Positions 15,101-30,100 of a stretch of 48,338 bases of DNA are shown one piece after another (within the stretch, counting starts at the first letter, position 1; each line of letters opens with the position of its first letter). A program made the translations under genes and the position numbers. The notes under the pieces are model-generated. The model was not told the DNA's origin, did not search any database, and saw nothing but the letters and a program-made list of their open reading frames with translations. This DNA is from Saccoglossus kowalevskii (Eukaryota; Hemichordata; Enteropneusta; Harrimaniidae), in the NCBI RefSeq assembly GCF_000003605.2, contig NW_003111976.1:102938-151275 (forward strand), written 5' to 3'.

Positions 15101-18100
15101 TTACATGGTCACATGATGTCATTAGATTACAGTACCTTCTCAATAAACATTCATTTCAGCTGATACTATATTATTGTTATATTTTATAAACAAGTGGTGA
15201 GTTTGAAAACATTTTAGTTTATAAAACACCACAACAAAATAACTTTATTCAGGAAAACATAAAAGTTAATTTTCATTTTTATAGAGACAAATATTGATGT
15301 TCTTCAAGTGCGTCAATTTAGGAAAGGGACTCACCTCAATTTGTTGTTTCTGGCTTCGGAGTATCATCACTTCGGCAGCTAGCGATCCAAGTACACCAAT
15401 GATCTTTTCCTTGTGCCCCAGCCATTTCTTGAGACGTTTACATGCCTCTTCGAAGTCACCAAGGTTTCCGGAGGCATCGTCCAATTCCTGTTGGCGATCT
15501 GCAGCCTTTTTCTGCAACTCTTTGTATTTATCATCTGTGGAAGGCGGAGGGAGATAAATAAAAATTGTAATTACTGTCAGCAAGAGGGCACCAAGATAGA
15601 GAAAGGTTACCATGACAACAACATGGTTCTGTGATAGTCTTTCGGGAGGAGAGAGAAAGATGGCGATGAGAAATGGATGGAAACTTAGACTGCAACATAC
15701 ACAACAGCTGGAGGTCAAAGTTCATGTGTTATTTTTATGTGTAACTGTATCCTATGAGAATGCCTGTTATGTCTTCTGTGCTTGTTTAGTTCTAATCTAT
15801 TTTATGAGAAACTGATCCCAAGGTTTCCCTCGGCAACCAGATTACTCCTCAAGTTACTTCTGAAATGTACAATTAATTTTATACCAATTAACTCCACAGG
15901 TAAATCTCCTACAAAAGTATCAAACTTTTAATTGCCACTTTCTCAACAATATCTGTCAATGTGTTTTTATATGAATTGTTTTAATTTTTACATCATAATT
16001 TTTATTATATACTGGTAATTTAATTAACATTTTATATTCCTTAAAGGAAGTAAAGAGAAGGAAAGACAAACCATTCAAAATTGTATATATAATCATTCCA
16101 AGAACCCATTCTGAGAAATTAAATTCAGCTAATTTAGGTTGGGTGAAACGATATTCAGACTGTCCTTGATGGAATTGCTGGCTACACTGGAATTAAATAC
16201 TATTAATTACTATTAAATTCCTACAAGTGTAAGTAAATATGTGGATATGATATTTGGATACATTTGGTACATGCTGGGTTCATTTGGGTACATGCCCAGT
16301 GTAAGTAGATATGTGGATATGATATTTGGGTACATTTGGTACATGCTGGGTTCATTTGGGTACATGCCCGATGTAAAAATAAGTGGATATGATATTTGTA
16401 TACATTTGGTACATGCTGGGTTCATTTGGGTATATGGTGGCTATATTTGGGTACATGTCCAGTGTAAGTAGATATGTGGATATGATATTTGGATACATTT
16501 GGTACATGCTGGGTTCATTTGGGTATATGTTGGCTATATTTGGGTACATGCCTGGTGCAATCAGATCAGATCAGTATATACACGATATATGAAATACCTG
16601 GATACAATTGGTACATGCTGGGTAATCAAATACATAATGGGTATACAAGGTATTTATGATTGGTAACAGAATACATGCAATATGGAAGCTTCAAACCCAC
16701 ATCATGCAAATAACTGACACTTATAATTGTGTTATCACAACATACCAAGAGGTTTATAATACAAGGAAGCCACATACAAAGTACCACATAGATTACGTGG
16801 TACAACAATATAGAAGCAAGACAACCTCAGTAATCAAATTATTCCCTGGCAAATTTGTGATCATCAGAAAACCAACATTTTGCACAGAACTTTGAGGATT
16901 TGGATGATAATGTATTCTCATTGTTTTAGTATCTTTTATGGAACCATATTTAAAAAAGATTTATATGCAAGAATGTAAAATACTTTATTTTAGCAGGAAT
17001 TAATTTTCGCTAAAAAGACTTTTTTGGGGTTTTGTATGGAATTTATTTTCACTGATTTTTGACGAGTTGAATGTAAAATATAGGAAAAAAAGTATATTTG
17101 CTGGATTTTATTTTCACTGAATCATCCCTTCAGCAAAATAGCGAAAATAAAGTATTTACAATAATTTGAATATTAAATATCGCTCATTATACATATTACT
17201 GGAACTTTTCAATTCAAAATTAATTTTGTTTTGAATCAAAATGAGAATACTCTTTGACAGGAAGTGATATAAGAACTGAGGCAGTTCACAAAATTCATGC
17301 TTGGCAAATATTTATTGTTGACATGCAATGGACAACACTGAAATTATACAAGTAAAAATACACTGTTTACTTAGTCTGGAGGTTATAGTGAATAATCCAG
17401 GGTCACATGCAGGCAACTTATGTTTGAGAGAACACCAAGCAGCAATATTTCACAAGATTAACATGTTTGTACAACAAAGCAATCTTTTGAAACCTTGAAC
17501 AAAATAACTCTCAATACTGTAAAATATTTTATTTCAGCTGGAATTAATTTTAGTTGATAAGCCTTTTTTGGTGTTATGTATGGAATTTATTTTCACTGAT
17601 TTTTGAAAAGTTTAACGTAAAATATAAGACAAAAGGTATGTTTTCTGGATTTTATTTTCACTGAATCATTCCTTCAGCAAAAATAGCGAAAATTAATTCC
17701 AAGCGAAAATAAAGTATTCTACAGTATGTGTTTCTATTTTTTTTCCAAATAATTTAAATAAAAATTGAAGCCAGTAAGAAATTATGTAAATTTTATCCAA
17801 AAATATGAAACAAATTATAAAAAAATACTTATGCAACATTTTTTTTCAAAATGTTTAAAAAGGTTGAGGTGAAATTGAAGCATAAATTTGATGGAGGGCA
17901 GAGTTGGCTGCGGCTTCACTGCTGTTAAATTCAGTCGTTTCACATGAAAAATGAGACCTAATGAAATGAATGTCAACGATTGTTTAAAGTTCTCTTAAAG
18001 TCAATAAAATGTACAGAAGAATGTGAAAATTGCGGCACTGCAGTTATGGTGTTGGTATTTCACAGTATATCAATCGTCAGTACCGGTATTACAGGGAGGA

Positions 18101-21100
18101 AACAAATTACAACGTTTGCCGACAAAAAAGGAATCATTGGGTATCCCATATATCATTTGATAAATTATCGGTAAAATTGAGTCAGTATAAAATTATTAAG
18201 TTTATGATAAGCTAGAGTTAGTATTTACGCATTGTGTTCAAGTTGCTGTTAAGAGATTAAAATGTGATGCTGCATGTCAGTAAGGCGTGGAATTAAAATA
18301 AGGGTGGAAAATGACTGGTGAGGTCACATGAATAAGGTGAAAGGTCAAGTATGAAAGGTTAACGGCAGTTACGCAGTCTACCATGTGTGTGCGGAAGAGT
18401 TACAAAACATTTCTGGACAATGATTCAAAGCAAAAACACTGCTTTGTTTTTATTACCCAGTGTCACGCATGCAACCCAGTGGACATGCACAATAAAACAC
18501 AAAACCCTATATATCATGAGATGCCCTGATAATGAAATAAACATACCAATACCGTATATACATGGATAATAAATACAGGTATGCAAATATAAAGCAAAGG
18601 AGAGGTATTCCAACCCACACCTTAAAAATTTTAAAATAAATAAACAGTTCATGAGGAGGGATACTTGAAAAATATGGCTGACCCACTTAAGCGGCACGCC
18701 CACCCAGTGCCACAAAATGTGACCAGCGTAAGAGATAGGAAATCACAGATACACCATTAGCAGTGGGACAAAGTTGAGCGACAAGCACCTATTAAAAAAC
18801 ACCTTCCCAAATGGTTTGAAAATTCCACCTGTTGTAAATGAGCCGTGCCTTGAATCGACGGACTCTCATGTAACGGGGGATTAACACTGTGTCCACTTGA
18901 TTGCAACAATACATATAGACACACTACAACAACATTCCTAGGTAACATTCAAGGCAGCCTAATGGAACAGATTGGTAAATGTTTCTCTTTTGAAATTTAT
19001 ACGAGCCACCTGATTTAACCTTTTGTACACCAAATTTAAAAAAATAAATAAACCTAATCACATAAAAGAAATTAATTTTTGTTCCAAAATTTCAAGAAGT
19101 ATAGCCAGAGGGAAATTAAAAAAAATACATAACAAATGTTCAAAAAATTTTGATATTTTGGTGCAAAAAATATGTTGTTCAAAAAGTTAATACTAATTTC
19201 TTTTCATTTCCAATTTGTATTTTATCATTTGAATAATGACTGCCTTGTTTGAATTCTATTCAACAGGTGGAATAATTTTCTAAAGCACCAAGGCAACACC
19301 GCTTCCCCATATATGTATGACATAAAAAATTATTAACGCATGCACAGAGTTTGTTGACCTTTATCCCACGTAAAAAATAATATTCAGCATGCAGAAAAAG
19401 AAAGTCACAATTGATCAGCTGCTGGGAAGAGCTCCAAATAATTTATAATAATTTTCAGACAAAAAAATACTCTTTTTAGAAGAAAAGAATTTTAAATTTA
19501 TATTTTTTTTTATTTTTTGAAAAAATATTTAATGAATATCAAAATTTGAGCACAAATTTTATTTAAAAGTTTATTGCATAGAAAAGGAATGTTAAGAGCA
19601 AATAAAGAGAAAGAATGTAGGTAGGACGAGAGAAGAATAAAACCGATGTATTCATCTTGGTTCTGCGGAAGAGGAAGTTTGGGTTCAATCCACACCCAGG
19701 TTGACGACACATGTACACGTTTACTGAAGACAGGTGGTGAAAACATTGAATTGTCACACAGAGACAATAACAGAGCTACTAATAAAGACCCATCACCATA
19801 GTAGCTACAAACAATTTTGCAAGCAATTTAAAAAAAATATTTTTCATCATTGCTCAAAATTTTTAAAAAAAATTTGATTATTTTTGTGTTTTTATAATTT
19901 AAAGTTTAAGTCAAATAAATTAATATTATTACGAGCTCTTCCCTTCTTGAACTAAAAGCAAGTAGAAATTAAAGGTGAATACAGCTACTGCAGTTTGCTG
20001 GATGATAACCTTATGGGACAAAATACACTATTATCAACATTACGAGAAAGACATTCAAGTAAGCAAGTGTGTTGATTCTGATCAGCCCTGTGATATCATG
20101 TCACTATTAGAATTATTGGAGAAGAGTACTTTCAAACAAACTAATTGTGAAGTGTCTCCTGTATTATGATCCATTAATTTGTGTGTTAAATAATATTGTT
20201 ATATTTTTATGGGGATAATTTAGATTTTTTTTTTATGTACTTTGTACCCATATGTTATCAACCACTTTTTGACAGTATCTGCATGAGTGGGGGTCACGCA
20301 AACCTTTCACAAGAGGACGGAGATCGGCAGAACATGACGCTTCTCCAGATAAATTGACAGCTTTCACAGTATACGTCCCAATATCATCCACGTTAGCATC
20401 ATTTAAAATTAACGTATGCCCTCCTTGATTGTCCGCATAAAACACAAAGCGGTTATTGGTGAGAATTTCAACCCCATTTCTGTACCATGTCACTTCAGGT
20501 GTAGGGTCTCCAACAACTTTGCAATCAAACTGTGCAATATCTCCATTGCTTAACTCAGTATCTAGAATCTCAATAATAAATTGTGGGGCAACTCCTCCCC
20601 GTCTGCGTTTATCATTATCCGTTTCCGTGGTACCCGAATTGCGTTCATTTAACTCCAAGCACACAGGGTTACTTCGAAAATATTCCACGGTGACTTCTTC
20701 AATTGGAGACGTTGCTTGTTCTTCATCTAACTGTATTTCCATGCAAATACCCTTCATGATTAAAGGCATTTCAGTGAGGTCCACATCCAAGGGTTCCAAC
20801 GTTAACTTCCCACAGCTGGAACGTTTCTGCTGGTTTTTGACACCAACAGATGCCTCTTTATTCTGAGGCTCAGTAGCAGAGGTCAAACATTGCTGCCTAG
20901 GGGGCACAGTTGATGTTTTAGAACGAGTTAAAGTGTCCGCCCATACTGAAGGCTCAAAAGCCAAATGTTCACGGTTAGGTATGCCATAAATCTCAGGTGA
21001 GCATTGGGACAAAACTTCTAAAATAAACAAAATTCTTGTTGAGAAAGGCTACAACGAATCAACACACTTGTATTATGGAGGGGGAAAAAATACAGAATAT

Positions 21101-24100
21101 TTCCCAGCCTTCCATTCACCTATTTTTACAAAAAATTCCAAGGAGACAGAAGTAAGGAGCTTTACCGATAACAAATACCAAGACACAGAGGAAAAGGTGT
21201 GTCAGTGTGGTGTTAAAGTGCCACACACCATAAGTGAAGTGATGTGATAAGGTGTAGTAGGCATGCAATGCAACAAGTGAAACTGACAACCCAAGGTGAA
21301 ATCAATATGCAATCTTCAGTTTGTCAAAGAAAAAAAGTAAACAAAATAATCAATGGGTTATGTAATATATAAACTGAAAAAAACAGCTGGTATTTTAAGA
21401 GATAATACTCCAGCCAGGAAGGACAATATGTTTATTTAGTCTCTCTCCACAAATATTGATTATTTCATACAGAAAAGTCTTTAGTTAAAGTCAGAATCAG
21501 AGGGTCTATGCCAAAATAAAAAAATAAAAAAATATTTTAATAAAGTAGTTTTGATACTACAGAATTCTACTTTTCAAGGGAGACGAAAAATAGGTTTTGC
21601 AGAATTCATGCAATTTGGGAAAAGTTGTGGAAGTTTTCTACTCTATAATTGATTGTAACTATTTATTGCTAAGACAGGTTTTACAGTGAAAAGAAATAGC
21701 ATCCGTTACCTGTTTACTGCATGCTTCCTAAAATTCAAACCGACATTCACCGCCACAAAGACACCATCGTACAAAGTCAATATGACACATAATGCACCAT
21801 TAAAATAACTCATGCCAAATTCACCCCCACATTCAAACCAAAGAGTTCACCATATTGTTAAACACACCATATCACATTCACACTGCCTCCATTTATGTAT
21901 TTCAAATATTAAATGTTGTGTGTGAATTTGTAAATGCTTCTATTGAAAGTCAATTCCAGATTATATAAACAGCCAAAAATTAAAAAAACATTCACAGATA
22001 TTTTTATCTCTATGAAAAATATTAAAAAATTCATGTTGTTGCTTTGATCTGAATTTAATAATACACTTTTTCAAAAAATAAATTGAGATTTGGGAAATAT
22101 TCGTTGTTCTATCACCATGACACACAAGCAATTGACAAATATGGGAAGACAATAAGAGACAAATGAGCTTACCAAGTTCCTTGAGGTCTTTCTTGATCTC
22201 TTCAGCCCCTGGGGCATTTTCTTTATCTTTGAGCAGGTCTTCTCCAAGTGCCTTCATGTCATCAACTTTGCCAGATTTGGCATCCAAATCTTTTTGAAGT
22301 GCCTACAAATACGCAACAATTACAAATTATTATTTTCTTGATTTTAAATTTGTTCCAAAGATATAATTTTATTTTTCACAACCACAAAATACCTGACAAA
22401 TTACGATTCAGAATAACACTGATAGAGTGAGTTTATCAGTGGCAACCAATCACAGTGTATGTTTCAAACAATTCAGCTAATCAGATTTAAGATTTTATTT
22501 TACCTTCTGTTGTTTGAGCTGTTTCTTGACATCGTCAGCAGAAGCTGCAACAGGTTCTTGACTGTCAATGTCTGCCTCCATTTTGTCCATCCAGCCCATT
22601 AACTCTTTCATTTCCTCCTTCAGATGGTCAGACTTCTTAAAGTTGCTGTCAAGTTCTTGTTGACGGTCCTTCAATTTCTCACCGAGGTCATCATAGCGAT
22701 CATTGATTTGGTTCAGTTGCTTCTGTACTTCTGATGTTTCTGTGGAGGAAATAAACATTTAATGTTTAATTGTTGGCAAATGACAAACAAAGAGAATGTC
22801 ATCAAAATTCAGATTGATTTTTAGTTTGGTGACAACAAATTTTTACCTTCAGTGGCAAATGGAGCGCTGTCAAGTTGATCTGATGCACGTCTTCCTAGTT
22901 TCTTCTCGGGACTACCTTGCTGAGCGGCTAATATGGCAGCTCGAGATCGTTTCCTTGGAGATGCAGTTGGAGAGGGAGCATCATCCTCCTGGTTGAGCTT
23001 GTTGATAGCATTGCCAAGGTCGTTGACTTCTTCAATCGTAGGGTGGTATTTACCATGATCATCGCTGATTGGCTGAAACAGAAAATTATTGTAAATATGT
23101 AAGTTGATACTATGAACCAAAACGATAAACGTCTTTCAACTTGTCACACTTCGGATCAATTACACCAACCTGGACCAAAAATTTCGACAAAGTATGGAAT
23201 GGTTAAAGCAACAACAACCACCTTACCTTCAAGCCCTCGAGTTCTTGCTTCAATAATTCTACATCCACAGCAACAGGTTTCAACTCTTCAACCTTTTTCT
23301 CCATTCCATCCAACCAATCCAAGACAGCTTTAGTCGCGTCATTGTATTTCTCATAAGCAGCCTGCTTATCGTTCAGTTGTTTGTTCCTTTCATAAAAAGA
23401 TAATATATATTATTCATGATTCATCTGATTTTTTATAGCTATACTTTTCTGCTTAAAAACATGTAAAAATATATTGTGTTCTTAAACTAATTTTTAAATT
23501 ATGAGCCTTTTCACCATTTTCAAAATGGCCGCTGGAATTATGTGTCCTGTTGGGAAAATACAAAATAGCTGTTGAATATTGTACACTATGGGAAATTACA
23601 AAATGACCACTAGAATATTGTTCACTATGGGAATTATAATTGGCTACTGAAATATTGTACACTATGGGAAATTACAAAATGACCACTAGAATATTGTTCA
23701 CCATGGGAATTATAATTGGCTACTGAAATATTGTACACTATGGGTAAATTACAAAATGGGCGCCACAGTTGGATTTTATCATCTAAACAATTAATTTTAA
23801 ATATTTTTGAAAGTGTTTGAACATCCATGAAAGTCATTACAGAATGCCTCAACAAAGATTAATAATAGTTATAACACATTAAGAGATTTTTATTATTCTA
23901 AAGTCACTGCTTTTGTCATCTCCTTAGAATTCTCTTTCTACTTTCACTGCACAAGCAGTCAAAAGAAATCAACAAACAACAGTTAAGAATAATAAATTAA
24001 TACATGTAGTAAAGATTCCATTGATGACAAATAATGTACCTTAAAATCAGAGATTTATTTTGAATGAGTGCTCAAAATATATTCTTACCTCTTATCTAAT

Positions 24101-27100
24101 AGATCTTCTAGCGAGCTCCAGTTTTTGTTCAAATTATCTAAAACATCTTTTACTTGAGAGGTATCAGAGAGTTTAGGATCTTTTACCAGCTCCTCACCAA
24201 GCTTCTGGATATCAGTGTACTTTGGACGGTTTTCATCTAAGTTGGCAGAGATTTCCTGTAATGTGCAATAGTCAAAAAAACAGGTTATTAACCTCTTGAA
24301 CTTTAATTGTCTATTACCTTGGTGCGTGCGGGTGTCAAAATTATACAATCGTTATTACCAGACAGGTCAGTATTGGCAAAGTGTAAATACTGTAATGAAT
24401 TAATTCTGTTTCCACTTTGATAACCTTTGGGTATTTAAACTCAACACATCAGACACATATCTTCACTACCTATCAGCAGCATAATAGCAGTTCTCTGGTT
24501 ACATATCAGCCACTGTTTCTACAACAACTACCTGTCACTGACTAGAACTTTTGACCTATATTAAATCCTACAAAAGGCTGTTCTCTTTTATCAAAAAAAG
24601 GGGACGTGCTGCACGCCCCCCGGGGTTAGCATACATGAGAGCAATTCCTAATGACGCATGTAGCTGGTTACGCTAATACTTTAGCATACCCGGACAAGAA
24701 TTTTGAAAAAGATATTGAAAGATATGTGAACACCTGTATAAGAAACTCGTCTCAGATTTGTACATTCTTTATGCCTTGCAAGATACTTTAACCCAACAAT
24801 TCCCAGACGGAGTTGTAAATGAAGAAATATACAACAGACGGATTAATTACATGGCAGAAAAAATCAAAATCATAAAACTAAGGGGTATTGGGTGATTGAT
24901 TAGTTATGGTTGGATACTGCAACTGATTATGGTCAGTGTAATGATGCATGATGGGTAGGAAGTGAAATAAAATATATGATGTTATGGAACAGTGAATACA
25001 TTGTAGTTTAGAATCATAGATATTCCTGCTGGAGGGAATTTGCTAGTGCAGTCACCACAATTAAAAATTAAATACCGACTGAATCATTCAAGAAAATGGC
25101 AACAGCTTACCAATAACTTGCTACCGAGAGCCAACAGCTCCATGGTAGCCAGATCTTTCGATTCCAATGTTTCAAGCGTCGGCAACACAAAGTCTTCCAG
25201 TTCATCAACCTTCTCCAAGAAATGATCCAGTTTTTCTTGGACACCTTGAAGGTAATTACCATGATCTTTGGTTTTATCAGAGACATCACCAAATCTTTTG
25301 TTGAGGTCATCAAGTTTGTCTTTGACCACCCTGGCGACCGACGGCTCACTGTCTTTGATCAACTCGCTAGCTGACTTATTAATGGCGTCAACGCTCGGTT
25401 TGTGGCTATCAAGATCAGATTGCAATACCTAAAAAACAGAAAAGACAAATAAAATAAATGGTCTAGGAATGTCATTGGGAATTTTTTTTTATTTTTGTTA
25501 AGTTTGGGAAAACCCAACACTCCACTGACTTTAAAAAAAAAAGTTTTTGACATTACAAAATATTTTATTGTTATTAGGAATTTCAATCATTTTTATAACC
25601 AGCAATTATCGACAAGAATACAGCCAACACTTAGTTGACCTTTAAACCTAAATTAAATAATTTCATAACACAAGTGTTTACATAAACCTTTATGACATTT
25701 TAAACAGCAAATAAGAAATGTGAAATTTACATGGTTGTAATAAAGGTGTTATCTATTTACCTATCTATAAACACTAAATCAACAATTTTGACAAGAGCTC
25801 AAAACTGGGTCACTATTTAAAAGGTCATACAAAGAGGATGGCGAGTGTATTTTTTTTTCTTTTTTCTTTTTTTTTATATATTTTGTTGCTGTTCCGATGG
25901 CTTAATAAATATTATTATTATTATTATACACAGAAAGGAGTCTCCACTGTCTCAAACTTTTGACTGATTAACATGTTTCTAAAACCTCGCATAACTAGAT
26001 GATAACTCTCCCATGAACTAGTCTGAATGAAGTTACAAGTGTTCCTTCTACACTGTCCATTGGTGTGCATCGATTGCTCGTTTTGTAGAACCAGGATTGT
26101 TTTGCTAATTGTACCGTCTACTGATTTCCAGCCAAGCAGATTATAAAATACAAAAGGCTAAATACAAAAGACTTAAAATCGGATAGTTTGTCTTCAATAA
26201 ACACACCACCAATTAACATGTACAAGTAATATTGTTGCTAATACTTTTATGTTACACACTAGAAATTTCACTCGTTTTCTGATTTAATTTTATTCGTAAC
26301 CATTCCTTTCCATCTTTGTATTAAAGGTTAATAAAGATTAATGTGTTTATCTTTTATTCCTTTGCCATTCTGCAAAATTTCTTGACAATTTCTTGTAATA
26401 ATTTTATGCAGTATTTAAAATTACTAATAGTTATAATCAACTATACATCTTTCTGCTTAAATCATTTAATGAACCAAATCTTCTTTATTAAAAGTATTCA
26501 TTTTCACAAGTCAATGTTAATATTTTGACATTTTCAGCACATCAATTGAATTTTTACTTTTACAGACTTTTTAAGCAAACTATATAAGTTTATTAGGTGT
26601 AAACAGTTATAATGTAGACTGTTTATATGGATTTAAAATTTCCAGAATTCACTTATCAGCGAAAATAACTAAAAAATAGATAAATTCTGGTAACAAATTA
26701 TTGTGTTTAAAATACCTTGATTTCGCTCTGTTTGTCCACCAATGAATCTTTTTTAGCGTCAATGGGCGATTCAGTGATCTTATCAAGTTTCTTTTCAGTG
26801 TCGTCCAACCATGTTAGTAAAGCCTCGATTCCATCTTGTACGCCCTGAGACTGCGTCAATGCAGTCTGTAGAGTGTTACTTCTATCCGTTGCCATGGCGA
26901 TAAGATCTTTGTATTTCTCTTCAGTATCATCTAGGAAAGACCAAATTCAAATTTGTAGATTGCAATTATATTTCCCACCATGTTGGAGGTACCGGTAATA
27001 AGTTTGAAAAGCATTAAATAAGAAAAGTTTATTTTTGTTGTTCAAAGAAATACCAATCAGATTTTATTATTATTTTTGAATGATTTTTTTTTTCATTTTC

Positions 27101-30100
27101 TAATTGTGTACTGACCTGTTGTATTCTGTACTTCGTCTTTACGTTCTGGTTGACTCTCAATCAAATCTTTTCCAGTATCTTTTACTTTCTCAACGTCTTT
27201 GCCGTGTGTCGCTAAATCGCTCAGCATTGCCTTTATGAGACAAAAATAACAGTATATTTATATTTGCCCTCAAATAACATGATTTTCATGATGAAAACAA
27301 TCAATTTATTGTCAGCACGTACCTTGACCTTGTCAACTTGCTTTTGAACCACCTTTGGCTCTGCACCGACTGGTTCTTCCAAAACCTTTTTCAACTCCTC
27401 CTCTGTCTGCTGCAACCATGGCAACACATTATCCAGAGCTTCTTGGTATTTCTTCCCCTTGTTGTCAATCGCCTTCAATTTGCTCACAAGGTCCTTGCAG
27501 TTGGTTTTCAGTTTCTTGTATCGTTCATTGATGTCGTTCACTCGGTTTTTAAGCAGGCTAGTCTCTGGTGCCTCAGTGAAATTTTTAGTGAAAGATTTCG
27601 GGATCTTGTTGGTTCGGAATTCTGACAGTTCACTCTTGTATTCCTGAAAAAATAAATATAAATCACTTTTAATAAAATTTCACCCATGTTTTACTGTAAG
27701 AATTTAACAACTGACTTGAGTCAAAAATAACCATTTTCATTTTATTTCCCACTTAATTCCTAATGCTTTTTGTCTTTGGTAGTAATGGCAAGTGCATGTG
27801 CAAACTAGTCTCACAAACTTAATATTGTGTGTTAGTTGGTTGGCAAGGCAGACTGTACTCTGATTTATTCTGCTGCATAAACAGTTGGATCCAAGAATCA
27901 AACACACAACCGCCTTGATGTGAGGTACAATGTACTGTAATCACCTAAATGAATCAAGTTTTAAATTTGTTTTTAATTTTTCAGTTGAGTATAATACTAC
28001 TATAACTAGTTTAATTTCACGACAGTAGAATTTTCACAAATTTCAGGTAGAAGTTAAGAAGATCCGTAAGACAGCGAAATTTAGTTCTCACGAATTACAA
28101 AAATCCATTGTGACAAAAATGAACTTCAACGTTCACAAATTATAGGAGGCAGGATTTCTAAATTTTTTACCTTGCTGTTCTCCATGAACTTTTGACCTGA
28201 CATATTGACAAATCGGAGCTCTGCTTTGTGAGAGATGATATCTTCTTCTACATCAACCAGGTTTTCTCGTTGGTCTTTAAGTTTGTCAGACTCTTTGGGA
28301 ATGTTAGTCGAGAATTTTATCAACGCATCTTCTGTGGCTGCGAGCCATTCCTCAAACGGAACCACTTCATCGGTGAACTTTTCTAATTCATCCACGGCGG
28401 TGTTGAGTTTTTTGACTCTCATAGTGGATTGCGTTGTGAGAACTTCGTAGCGTGTCGTCAATTCATTGATGTTTACTTGTAGCCTGCTTTTGTCGTCTTC
28501 TGGTATTTTCTTTCCTTTAGTATCAATCAGTTTCTCTGCGTTTCTCACAGCTTGCTGAATTGGTTGTTGATGAGTGTTGACATCATCATATACATTCTTG
28601 AAGAAAAAAATTGAAATCAGTTTGTCAGGTAATCAATCAATCATACATATTTCACTCAATTTTTTAAAGGTCCAAATCCATTTTTGTCAAAATTAATATT
28701 TTTTCAAGACATGCAGCAAATGGGAAATGTCTATTTGGAAATGATCCAAAATATAAATACAACTTTGAAAAATGTTGGTGCAAAAGACATCTCAAAATAG
28801 ACAGACTGACAGACAGACAGACTGACTGTGGCATAAGCTCCCGGGGAAAAAAAATTGCTTAAATAAAGTAATTCAAATTTTAACCTTAATTTTGAACAAA
28901 TTTTGTTCTACAAAATAATTGCAACGAATTCTTTGACCACATAAATTTATCTAAAGTAAAAGGTGACACATGTAAATATAAACACGAAATGATAAATATG
29001 CTGGCATGGTATTAGTTAATTTATGGAATAAGGTTGCATGGAGGCATTAATATCATTTTAAATAACAAAGAACTTAAATTTGCAGAGCCCTTTGTTAGGC
29101 TTAGTCTTGTTACAGGGATGTATGGGGCTATTGTTAAATTAGTTTTGACAAAGAGAGCACCTGTTGTCATGACATAATAAGTGTTAAAATGCTAAATAAC
29201 GATGAAATATTCATACAATATGTTGACAGCCAAGTGTAATTATATCTTTTGCTACATTTTTTTGAAGGAAGTAAAGAATTGCAAGTGGAAATATTTACTG
29301 GTTCTAACAACCTTGGATTTACTGGTTGTCATGGCAATTTAGCTCAATATCATAAAACGTAAATGAGACACTACCCAGCTGTGCATTTTATTTTATTTTA
29401 TTTTATTTTAAATTTTCTTTTTTTATTACACCATTAAGGGAACATTTGAAATTAGCTGTTTTTTTAAAAAAAAAAAGTAAATAATTAAAAATAAGGGGAA
29501 CAAAAATACTGACAGGAAACTGATACCCATGAATTAATTCATACCTTGTTTTCCTTCAGTTGGTCAGATAATGGTGTTATTTCCTCTAGCAACGGCTGCT
29601 GGAATCCAAGTCGTTTCTCTGTTGCTACAATCCACTCCAGCAAATCGTGAATCGCTGCGGCATCCTCGGCATACTTCTTTTGGACGGCATCCTAATACGA
29701 TGAAAAATAAAATTAAAACAGTCAGCGTTGAAAGGACACACCCATGGCTGGGTGATGAACTATATCGGTCAAAATTTGTCCTACTCACGTAGCGTGATAA
29801 ACTGAAACGGTTGTTGGCATTAGAAGCAGTAAAGACGCGTTCCTGATGGTGACAGTTATAATGGAGTCTGCCACAGACACAATATAATATTACAGCGTTT
29901 TGCACATGTCGCTTCTATACCACATACAGATTCCTAATTATATATGTGTAAATTTGCACATCTTTGAGTGTATCACGCTAATAACCGCCACTATATCGTT
30001 GGTACAATCGGCAACGTACAAACAGTTGAAATATTTGCATATTAATTATAATTTTTAAAAAAAGATAATGTCCACCCGGTTGTTGTAACACCGAAGTATG

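Larger units (their letters stand above)
15535..20232 (-). other. Distal part of a 6.6-kb intron, mostly repeats
   Basis: Contains a 70-93-bp minisatellite and two related MITE-like copies, listed separately. Small open frames at 18757-18948 and 19510-19767 on the minus strand do not have splice phases that fit the gene. No plus-strand gene is supported. Confidence 0.6.

Noticed and set aside
16213-16592. Several overlapping frames rich in Tyr, Met and Gly on both strands
   Set aside because: All are read-throughs of the 70-93-bp minisatellite.
18757-18948. Minus-strand frame ending QSSGHSVNPPLHESPSIQGT then CAG/GTGGAA, considered as an extra cassette exon
   Set aside because: The donor is phase 0 while the next exon (15534) needs phase 1, and acceptors available give phase 2; no domain resemblance.
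19510-19767. Minus-strand frame FSPPVFSKRVHVSSTW considered as exon or 3' end
   Set aside because: No compatible splice pair; low-complexity downstream; looks like chance.
19975-20169. Plus-strand frame of 64 codons
   Set aside because: No promoter, splice or family signal; antisense to an intron.
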